Shown piece by piece: positions 7,168 through 12,927 of a stretch of DNA of 12,927 bases. Below the pieces are notes generated by a model, which saw only the letters and a list, made by a program, of their open reading frames with translations, ran no database searches and was not told where the DNA came from. This stretch comes from SAR324 cluster bacterium (GTDB taxonomy: Bacteria > Bdellovibrionota > UBA2361 > JAAZON01), in NCBI GenBank assembly GCA_012797725.1, contig JAAZON010000394.1, forward strand, positions 1 to 12,927. The letters are read 5' to 3'. The position numbers and the translations under genes are program-made. The stretch's first letter is position 1. Each line of letters begins with the position of its first letter.

Positions 7168-8189
7168 GAGAAAGCAGCCCTTATTTCTCTAACGAAGTTT
7201 CGAACATTCTCTTCTCGCGCCGACGGTAAGATTCCATGACCAAGGCTACAGACCCACCCTCTTCTTTCTGAAACATCCAAAGACCTAATTGAAGTTATGA
7301 AGCTCTCAAGTTCTTTCTGAAAAATATCTGGCTTTTCATTAAGAAAAACTTCATTCATATTTCCCTGGACAAAGCCCTGCTTTCTTATTTTAAAAGCATC
7401 CTTTAGATCCCAACTACTATCCACTCCAAATCCCTTCATGTCTAGCATTCTAAAGTCTTCACAGTCTAAATGTTCATGCTTTAAAGCTTTTGAATAATAG
7501 CCTATTCTCCCACCCACACTTTCGCTCAAATACCTTAAGGCTGGGAGCACAATTTTATGGAATAAAGAAGGAGAAAGCCCCCCAGCAGCTGTATCGAAAA
7601 TCATAACCAGCTCAGCTCCACCTTCTAGCTGTATTTTTATATTTTCTGATAAAAGAGGAAGTATTTTTGCTTCAAAAGCCTGATACAAATTTAAAAGTTG
7701 TATCGTGCGCGCAAGGCCTTTTTTATGAGTCCCTTCCACCGCATAAGCAAACAAAGTAAAAGGCCCACCAACAAAACCTATAAGACTCTTATCAGACGCC
7801 AAACTCGCTCTTGTTAGTGAAACTGCCTCTCTTTGAAAGAGTAATTCCTCTAAGACCTCGTTAGGATCCCCAAGCTTTAAAATAGTGTCCTCATTCAAGT
7901 ACCAAGAAAGACGTGGGCCTCCGTTTTCTGGAAAGGATAAGCCCATACCAAGGGCGTCTAGTGGGAAAAGGATGTCACTAAAAAGTATGGCAACATCAAA
8001 GTCAAAATCCCCAATAGGGCCAAGTGCCACTTCAGCAGCAAGCTCTGGAGTCCTACATAACTCGATAAAAGAATGACGCCTTCGAAGCTCTTGATAATGC
8101 GAGTGGTAACGTCCAGCCTGACGCATACACCAAATAGGTGGAGTCGCCTGAGCAATTCTATTTATTGCATTTTGAAAACGAGGATTCAT
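7164..8189 (-). CDS. hemE: Uroporphyrinogen decarboxylase
   Basis: HemE removes four carboxyl groups from the acetates of uroporphyrinogen III to give coproporphyrinogen III, without cofactor, in the cytoplasm. I place the start at ATG 8189 (341 residues, NPRFQNAI...). It forms an ATGA overlap with the hemC stop, has GGAG eight bases upstream, and puts the conserved core at the usual distance. An in-frame ATG at 8219 would add ten unconserved residues inside hemC. With the chosen start, the signature PPIWCMRQAGRY spans 17-28 with R23 and R27. The catalytic aspartate D72 lies in ILFSDILF. Also visible are GFVGGPFTLFAY (138-149, Y149), VQGNMNEVFL (274-283) and the substrate-binding H318 in LGHGILP. 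Length is near the family norm (about 340-355). It lies between hemC and hemN with both junctions overlapping. Confidence 0.97.
   Translation of the reverse strand: MNPRFQNAINRIAQATPPIWCMRQAGRYHSHYQELRRRHSFIELCRTPELAAEVALGPIGDFDFDVAILFSDILFPLDALGMGLSFPENGGPRLSWYLNEDTILKLGDPNEVLEELLFQREAVSLTRASLASDKSLIGFVGGPFTLFAYAVEGTHKKGLARTIQLLNLYQAFEAKILPLLSENIKIQLEGGAELVMIFDTAAGGLSPSLFHKIVLPALRYLSESVGGRIGYYSKALKHEHLDCEDFRMLDMKGFGVDSSWDLKDAFKIRKQGFVQGNMNEVFLNEKPDIFQKELESFITSIRSLDVSERRGWVCSLGHGILPSAREENVRNFVREIRAAFS
7168..7189 (-). promoter_or_regulatory. Inverted repeat around the hemN ribosome binding site
   Basis: On the minus strand GAGAAA (7189-7184) and TTTCTC (7173-7168) are exact complements flanking a 10-base loop that holds AAGGG. 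The hemN ATG begins at the next base. The stem is AT-rich and so weak. It may present the Shine-Dalgarno in a loop or modulate coupling with hemE; that role is inferred. Confidence 0.3.
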
Positions 8190-9700
8190 GGAGAACACTC
8201 CATAATATCTCTTTGCCATGCTTCATAGCTAAGATAAATTGAAAGCCTCTCATCATTGCCTAACAGCTTCTTAATACCTTCATAGGTATTTCCAGGCCCA
8301 CAAGCATGCCAAGCGGATGCAATCTGAGGATAATGTTTTAATGCTTCACTAAAGGCGGAACTACTTCGCCAATAAAAGTGAGTCTTGCCCTGGAGCTTAG
8401 GCATTTCACTTTTTGGTGAAAGTTCATATGTTGGACAAAGTAGCATACCATCACTTGTTGGGGCATTTTTATGGCTAAGTTTCACCCAGCTTTTATGAGG
8501 AGAGACTAGTTGCTCCAGGAGCCGAGGCTCTTTTTCTCCAAGAGACTCAGAACTTCCATGTACCCAGATACCTCTCTTTGAGAGCTTCTTCCAGGTATCA
8601 AGGCCTGCAGTCCAACAAATTGTATCAAAAGAAATTCGCCAATGAGTTGGCAAAGCCGAAGACTTTGATACCCACAATGCTGCATCTTCATTGGGCTGAG
8701 ATAAAGATTCCAGTGGAACTGCTTCAAAGAAGGAACCTTCCTCATCATCAGAAGGCCAATAGGAACCCTGCACGCACTTTGGAGCCTTTGGCTTTTTCGA
8801 TTCAAGTTTTAACTCCTCAAGTCTTAGCCCTTCGTTCGTTTCTCCTCTTAAAATGCTGAGTCTGCCAAAAGGACGTTCTAATACTGACATCCCAATTTTT
8901 TGATGGCAGCCACCACCATAACACCGCAAAACTTCTCTTTCATGCTGAACGCAAGAGAATGTCTCCTTGCAGTTAATATGAGAAACTATTTCAACTAAAT
9001 CAGCACGGGTCTTTAACGCTTCAATAGCTAGTGCCCCTTGAGCCGGAGCGCCTGGATTAACGCTAAGTGGCACAACTGTCCAATAGCAGGCAGAAATAGC
9101 TGATTGGACTTCTTGACGAACTTTTTCGTATTCAGGATCTTCAGCTCCCAACAGCCTGTCAATCCCCGCTTTTGCTACAACAATACCGTCACTATCAGAC
9201 TCAAACAACTTCCTAAGACGAGTTTGGATATTTCCTCTTACTGAAGCAAAATCAACAGTTTTTATTTCCGCTGGCAGAGCCCATAAGAGAAAATCCTTAA
9301 TGTTAAACATACGCCTTGGGGATGAAGACAGAATTCTTATCGAAGAACTTGACAAAATTTTAGGCCAACAATCTTTCCGAATAAGAAGAAGATCTCTCAT
9401 ATCCGCTCGAGGTAGTGTGCCAATCACAGCTGTATCCTGCCCCTCTAGTAAAGGCAAATCCTTCCAAGAATGCACCGCTAAATCAATTTCGCCTTTCAAT
9501 AACAATTCCGAGAGATCCCGCGTAAAAACTCCCTTGTCTGGAAGTTTCCAAAGAGGTGTATTGCGATCTTTGTCTCCCTCTGATTGCTGTAAGTGATATT
9601 CCAATTTATAGCCCTTACTTAATGAAGCAAGGGCGACTCCCACCAACTCGGCTTGTATTCGTGCCAATTCGCTTTTTCTAGTACCTATGCGGATCTTCAT
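8186..9700 (-). CDS. hemC: Hydroxymethylbilane synthase fused to a HemD-like domain
   Basis: HemC joins four porphobilinogens into hydroxymethylbilane; HemD (uroporphyrinogen III synthase) then closes the ring with D-ring inversion. The protein has 504 residues against about 310 for HemC alone. HemC marks: IRIGTRKSELA (3-13), VHSWKDLP (76-83) with catalytic D81, SSSPRR (125-130), VRGNIQTRL (154-162), NPGAPAQGALAIE (215-227), and the dipyrromethane-cofactor cysteine C265 in GGGCHQKIG. HemC domain 3 appears shortened after about residue 300. Residues about 345-500 look like a reduced HemD: TAGLDTWKKL near 364-373, then a WRSSSAFSEAL segment (444-454) and CGPGNTYEGIKKLL (467-480), resembling the second HemD lobe. 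No separate hemD is in the window. It heads the heme operon and overlaps hemE by four bases. No Shine-Dalgarno precedes the ATG. HemC is certain; the HemD call is moderate. Confidence 0.93.
   Translation of the reverse strand: MKIRIGTRKSELARIQAELVGVALASLSKGYKLEYHLQQSEGDKDRNTPLWKLPDKGVFTRDLSELLLKGEIDLAVHSWKDLPLLEGQDTAVIGTLPRADMRDLLLIRKDCWPKILSSSSIRILSSSPRRMFNIKDFLLWALPAEIKTVDFASVRGNIQTRLRKLFESDSDGIVVAKAGIDRLLGAEDPEYEKVRQEVQSAISACYWTVVPLSVNPGAPAQGALAIEALKTRADLVEIVSHINCKETFSCVQHEREVLRCYGGGCHQKIGMSVLERPFGRLSILRGETNEGLRLEELKLESKKPKAPKCVQGSYWPSDDEEGSFFEAVPLESLSQPNEDAALWVSKSSALPTHWRISFDTICWTAGLDTWKKLSKRGIWVHGSSESLGEKEPRLLEQLVSPHKSWVKLSHKNAPTSDGMLLCPTYELSPKSEMPKLQGKTHFYWRSSSAFSEALKHYPQIASAWHACGPGNTYEGIKKLLGNDERLSIYLSYEAWQRDIMECSP
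8188..8203 (-). promoter_or_regulatory. Hairpin sequestering the hemE ribosome binding site
   Basis: On the minus strand ATGGAG (8203-8198), a TGTT loop and CTCCAT (8193-8188) form a perfect 6-bp stem with a tetraloop. The left arm contains the hemE Shine-Dalgarno GGAG and the right arm runs into the hemE start (ATG 8189-8187). It lies in the last codons of hemC, so a ribosome finishing hemC would melt it. This is a textbook arrangement for translational coupling; the function is inferred. Confidence 0.5.
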
Positions 9701-9708
9701 AACAAAGA

Positions 9709-9714
9709 TTTATA
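9709..9714 (-). promoter_or_regulatory. Possible -10 box of the heme operon (leaderless start)
   Basis: On the minus strand TATAAA lies eight bases before the hemC ATG, so transcription would start at or next to the A of the start codon. No Shine-Dalgarno precedes the ATG, which agrees with a leaderless mRNA. The -35 region at 17-base spacing (TGTTAA) is poor, so this is tentative. Confidence 0.3.
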
Positions 9715-9915
9715 CCAACAAGAATAGATATTTAACAGTAAGCTACATAATGGCGGCATTTTTGAGAGCATAAACATTATTGCCTTTCGGCATATTGTCA
9801 TCGTTTTGTCGCAGAAACAAAGATTACTGAACTGAGAACTTCAGGGTATTTAAGATCAATAGACTGCAATTTTATTTAAGGTTGGGCCACTTCTTTGGTT
9901 GAACAAAAATCCTTT

Positions 9916-9944
9916 TTGCCTCTTTCGCGGGGCTTCGTTATAAG
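9916..9944 (+). promoter_or_regulatory. Sigma70-type promoter of the exporter operon
   Basis: TTGCCT (9916-9921, 4 of 6 matches to TTGACA) and TATAAG (9939-9944, 5 of 6 matches to TATAAT) are separated by exactly 17 bases. The predicted start near 9951 would leave a leader of about 29 bases before the adaptor ATG at 9980. It is the best promoter match I found in the window. Confidence 0.5.
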
Positions 9945-9979
9945 ACTATTCTTGAATAAAACACTTGGAATTTCGGTTT

Positions 9980-10936
9980 ATGGCTAAAGTTAAATTTATT
10001 TTTTTATTCTTAGCGTTTGCATTCCTGATTGTTTCATGTTCTGACAATTCTACAAAATACCAGGGATATGTTGATGCTGATTTTGTCTATTTGGCATCAC
10101 CTTTTGGAGCAGTGCTTGAAAAGCTTGCAGTTGATCGAGGCTCTAGAGTGATAGCCGGAGATTTTCTCTTCGCTTTGGACAAAGCTCCCCAAGAAGCGGC
10201 AGAGACAGAGGCTAGGCGTTTGGTGGCTCAGGCAAAAGCTACTCTTGAAGACATGAGAAAGGGGCTTCGGCCATCTGAGATCAATGCAATTGAAGCAAGG
10301 CTTTCAAAAGCGAAAAAAGAACTTGATTTGGCAGAAAAAGAGTTGAAACGACTCCAACAATTAGCCTTGGAGAATTTCGTATCAAAGAACGATCTTGACA
10401 AGGCGATAACGAAATTTGAGACCACTCAAAAAGGAGTTGATGAATTAAAATCCCAGCTAGAGACATCAAGACTTGGGGCTCGTTCTGACCAGATTCTTGC
10501 AGCAGAGTCAAATGTTCATGCGATGGAAGCTAACCTAGAAAAAGCTGCTTGGGCCACCTCCCAACAAAGCAAGACTGCTCCCATTGACTCTTTGGTTTTT
10601 GATACCTTCTTTAAGCCTGGTGAATTTGTCCCTGCAGGCAAACCTGTTGTGTCGCTCTTATCACCACAATACTTAAAAGTACGCTTCTTTGTCTCAGAAC
10701 AAGAACGAAGTAACTTAACTCCTGGTAGTAAAGTACTTGTGCAGGCTGACGGGCTTGAAGAGAAGATTCTGGCACAGATAACTTACATAGCGCCACAGGC
10801 CGAATATACATCGCCATTTATTTATAGCCAGGAACAAAGACAAAAACTTGTTTTCATGGTTGAAGCTCGTTTCGAGGGTCCATCCCCTATCAGCCTTTCA
10901 CCAGGACAACCTGTTGACGTTTGGCCACTTAGATAA
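9980..10936 (+). CDS. HlyD/YbhG-type periplasmic adaptor lipoprotein
   Basis: This is the membrane-fusion subunit of an ABC exporter, linking the inner-membrane transporter to the outer envelope. I choose the ATG at 9980 (318 residues), with GGAA nine bases upstream, over an in-frame TTG at 9965. Residues 1-20 form a lipoprotein signal (MAKVK, a hydrophobic stretch, then the lipobox IVSC), so C20 is the lipidated residue. Ser at +2 predicts the outer membrane by E. coli rules. A split biotinyl-lipoyl-like domain brackets (about 38-70 and 200-228, with APIDSLV and PAGKPVVSL) a long helical hairpin (about 70-192, Ala/Glu/Lys-rich heptads). The C-terminal beta-barrel part (230-318) resembles E. 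coli YbhG, including AEYTSPFIYSQEQR (274-287). The ATPase gene follows closely. The substrate is unknown. Confidence 0.88.
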   Translation: MAKVKFIFLFLAFAFLIVSCSDNSTKYQGYVDADFVYLASPFGAVLEKLAVDRGSRVIAGDFLFALDKAPQEAAETEARRLVAQAKATLEDMRKGLRPSEINAIEARLSKAKKELDLAEKELKRLQQLALENFVSKNDLDKAITKFETTQKGVDELKSQLETSRLGARSDQILAAESNVHAMEANLEKAAWATSQQSKTAPIDSLVFDTFFKPGEFVPAGKPVVSLLSPQYLKVRFFVSEQERSNLTPGSKVLVQADGLEEKILAQITYIAPQAEYTSPFIYSQEQRQKLVFMVEARFEGPSPISLSPGQPVDVWPLR

Positions 10937-10947
10937 AGGTGCATCCT

Positions 10948-11877
10948 ATGAGTTTAGCATCTGAGAGCCCAGTCATTGATGTTAAAGGAATTACGAAAAG
11001 TTTCGATGGAAGAGTTGTAGTTGATCATATTGATATGCAGGTCAATAAGGGTGAAGTTTATGGCTTTCTTGGTCCAAATGGAAGTGGGAAAACCACTTTT
11101 ATTCGCATGCTTTGTGGACTCCTAAAACTCGATCACGGTGAAGGACATTGCCTTGGCTACGATATTGTCAAGCAGAGCAGTGAAGTAAAGAAGCATGTCG
11201 GCTACATGACGCAAAGATTCAGCCTCTACGAAGATTTGAGTGTAGAAGAAAATCTAAATTTCACTGCACGAATTTATGGGATCGAGGACCCAAATAAAAA
11301 GATCCAAATGATTTTAGAGGAAATGGAGCTTAAACCTCGACGCGCCCAATTGGCTGGAAGTCTCTCTGGGGGGTGGAAGCAAAGATTGTCATTAGCAGCA
11401 TGTATGCTCCATAAGCCAGACCTTTTGCTTCTTGATGAACCAACTGCAGGCGTAGATCCAAAGGCAAGGAGAGAATTCTGGGAAGAAATTCATGAATTAG
11501 CGGCAAAAGGCCTGACAGTGCTTGTGACGACTCACTACATGGATGAGGCCGAACGCTGCCACAAACTTGCCTACATTGCCTATGGTAAACTTCTTGTAAG
11601 CGGGAGACCAGAAGAAGTGATCAAACATGTGGGACTAAGCACCTGGGAGATTTCTGGATCCAATATCATGGACATCATTCATGTCCTTAAAACTTCAAAG
11701 TTGATAGAGCAGGTCACAGCTTTTGGTAACACATTACATGTAAGCGGCAAGGACAAGGCTACAATTGAGGGATTGCTTGGATCGTCGCTACCGAAAAACT
11801 ACAACTATCGAGAGATAGAAACTGGTCTCGAAGATGCATTCATCAATTTGATGCACCATGAAGAGGAGAAATCTTGA
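10948..11877 (+). CDS. ABC exporter ATP-binding protein (YbhF/DrrA family)
   Basis: This is the cytoplasmic ATPase that drives the ABC-2 exporter with the downstream permease. I favour the ATG at 10948 (309 residues) because AAGGTG ends six bases before it; an in-frame GTG at 10939 lies inside that site. Counting from this ATG, Walker A GPNGSGKT is at 42-49, the Q-loop glutamine at 89, the signature LSGGWKQR at 139-146, Walker B LLLLDE at 159-164 with the DEPTAGVDP D-loop, and the H-loop histidine H196 in TTHYMDEAE. All catalytic motifs are intact. The C-terminal 80 residues are the divergent extension usual in this family. It is a single nucleotide-binding domain, unlike the tandem ATPases YbhF and RbbA of E. 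coli, so it should work as a dimer. Its TGA overlaps the next ATG by one base. Confidence 0.95.
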   Translation: MSLASESPVIDVKGITKSFDGRVVVDHIDMQVNKGEVYGFLGPNGSGKTTFIRMLCGLLKLDHGEGHCLGYDIVKQSSEVKKHVGYMTQRFSLYEDLSVEENLNFTARIYGIEDPNKKIQMILEEMELKPRRAQLAGSLSGGWKQRLSLAACMLHKPDLLLLDEPTAGVDPKARREFWEEIHELAAKGLTVLVTTHYMDEAERCHKLAYIAYGKLLVSGRPEEVIKHVGLSTWEISGSNIMDIIHVLKTSKLIEQVTAFGNTLHVSGKDKATIEGLLGSSLPKNYNYREIETGLEDAFINLMHHEEEKS

Positions 11878-12927
11878 TGAACGGGTTCTCCCTCAGCAGA
11901 TTCTTAGCAATAATTCACAAAGAATTCATCCAAATGATTAGAGACAGAGCTACACTTGCCATGATGGTAGGAATTCCTCTATTGCAGCTGGTAATTTTTG
12001 GTTTTGCGATCAACTCCGATCCTAAGCATCTTCCTACAGCGATAATATCAGAAGATAACAGCATCTTTTCAAGACGCATCATTGCCGCCGCGAAAAATAG
12101 CGGTTATTTCAATATAATCTTCGAGCCTAGAAGCGATGAAGAAGCTTCGGAACTATTGGATACAGGCCGAGTGCAATTTGTTATTCAGATACCACGGGAC
12201 TTTTCAAGAAAACTTGTGAGAGGGCAACGTCCGGATCTTTTGATTGAAGCGGACGCAACGGATCCTTCTGCAATTGGAAACGCGCTCAATGCATTTAATG
12301 CCCTTCTCTCTACAACAATCAATCGCGACTTACAAGGCATATCAGAAGAGCTTATTCAGAATCAAAGCCCTGTAAATTTGGTCGCACACCGACGCTATAA
12401 CCCGGAAATTGTGAGTGCCTACAACGTTGTTCCAGGCTTGATGGGGGTGGTGATAACACTCACAATGGTGGTTATAACAGCATTAAGCATTACAAGAGAA
12501 AGAGAACGTGGCACTATGGAGAGTCTCTTAGCCGCACCGCTTCAGCCCCTCGAAGTAATGATCGGAAAGCTCATTCCTTATATTCTTGTTGGCTATGCTC
12601 AGATCTTTCTTATATTGATAGCCGCTCGATTCATTTTTGACGTACCCATGATTGGCAGTGTGACCTTGCTTCTGTTGTCTGCCTTATTATTTATTATCGG
12701 CAATCTGGCTGTAGGCATTACCTTTTCTACTCTTGCTAAGAATCAGCTCCAAGCTGCGCAAATGGCGATCTTCTTCTTCCTTCCTTCTCTTTTGCTTTCT
12801 GGATTCATGTTTCCTTTTTACGGGATGCCACTTTGGGCCCAAAAAATCGGCTCTGTCCTTCCCCTCACTCATTTCTTGAGAGTTGCAAGAGGTATCCTTC
12901 TTAAAGGCAATGGTCTCTATGAAGTAC
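11877..12927 (+). CDS. ABC-2 type permease (YbhS/YhhJ family), 3' end missing
   Basis: The frame opens with ATG at 11877-11879, sharing one base with the ATPase stop, with GAGGAG eight bases upstream. It stays open for 350 codons to the window edge; such proteins are usually about 370-380 residues, so only the last helix or so is lost. Predicted layout: an amphipathic N terminus with KEFIQMIRDR (15-24), TM1 at about 27-45, a large extracytoplasmic domain (46-185), TM2 (186-206), the conserved cytoplasmic ERERGTMESLLAAPL (208-222), then TM3 (232-252), TM4 (about 260-285) and TM5 (295-315). MFPFYGMPLW and PLTHFLRVARGILLKG are typical of the family. E. coli ybhGFSR and yhiI-rbbA-yhhJ encode adaptor, ATPase and one or two permeases. 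A second permease could lie just outside the window. Confidence 0.93.
   Translation, partial: MNGFSLSRFLAIIHKEFIQMIRDRATLAMMVGIPLLQLVIFGFAINSDPKHLPTAIISEDNSIFSRRIIAAAKNSGYFNIIFEPRSDEEASELLDTGRVQFVIQIPRDFSRKLVRGQRPDLLIEADATDPSAIGNALNAFNALLSTTINRDLQGISEELIQNQSPVNLVAHRRYNPEIVSAYNVVPGLMGVVITLTMVVITALSITRERERGTMESLLAAPLQPLEVMIGKLIPYILVGYAQIFLILIAARFIFDVPMIGSVTLLLLSALLFIIGNLAVGITFSTLAKNQLQAAQMAIFFFLPSLLLSGFMFPFYGMPLWAQKIGSVLPLTHFLRVARGILLKGNGLYEV

Noticed and set aside
8190..8219. Longer hemE start at ATG 8219 adding ten residues
   Set aside because: The ATG at 8189 has a well-spaced GGAG, makes the ATGA overlap with hemC, and fits the family N terminus; the extra residues are not conserved-looking.
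9965..9979. TTG start adding five residues to the adaptor lipoprotein
   Set aside because: The ATG at 9980 has a GGAA at workable spacing and gives a cleaner lipoprotein signal with basic residues at the N terminus.
10939..10947. GTG start adding three residues to the ATPase
   Set aside because: The GTG overlaps the Shine-Dalgarno-like AAGGTG that serves the ATG at 10948, and nothing suitable precedes it.
12687..12872. Minus-strand ORF rich in Lys/Arg within the permease gene
   Set aside because: It is the antisense shadow of hydrophobic permease helices, which are strongly supported on the plus strand.

Overview
This window looks like chromosomal DNA of a Gram-negative bacterium with fairly AT-rich composition. 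It carries a lipoprotein-type periplasmic adaptor, an ABC-2 exporter and a TadE-like secreted protein. The five-gene heme cluster begins with a HemC that has a HemD-like C-terminal extension. That arrangement recalls Bdellovibrionota and Leptospira-type heme loci more than enterobacteria. This is an inference from gene order and domain fusion; there is no rRNA, tRNA or marker gene here to settle the taxon.

Layout. Bases 1-81 are the probable 3' end of a gene entering from the left, followed by two stacked hairpins (95-153) that look like its terminator. Bases 360-2921 (+) encode an 853-residue cysteine-rich protein with TadE-like ends and no recognisable middle. Bases 2922-3411 have no convincing gene but hold several inverted repeats, a 9-codon ORF with a strong ribosome binding site, and what may be a decayed reading frame.

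Bases 3412-9700 (-) form one operon in the order hemC(D)-hemE-hemN-hemY-hemH. It covers every step from porphobilinogen to protoheme: HemC makes hydroxymethylbilane, its HemD-like tail probably closes the ring, HemE makes coproporphyrinogen III, HemN makes protoporphyrinogen IX, HemY oxidises it and HemH inserts iron. The first two junctions are ATGA overlaps. Three of the four junctions carry a small inverted repeat around the downstream start, which would fit translational coupling. The early steps (hemA, hemL, hemB) are not in the window.

Bases 9701-9964 are a divergent intergenic region with a good sigma70-type promoter for the right-hand operon. Bases 9980-12927 (+) encode a three-part exporter: a lipoprotein HlyD/YbhG-type adaptor, a YbhF-type ATPase and a YbhS/YhhJ-type permease that runs off the right edge.

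Most of the window is ordinary biosynthesis and transport. The items most worth a second look are the large TadE-like protein, the HemC-HemD fusion, the junction hairpins in the heme operon, and the structured spacer after hemH. I found no sign of a CRISPR array, insertion sequence, prophage or defence system.
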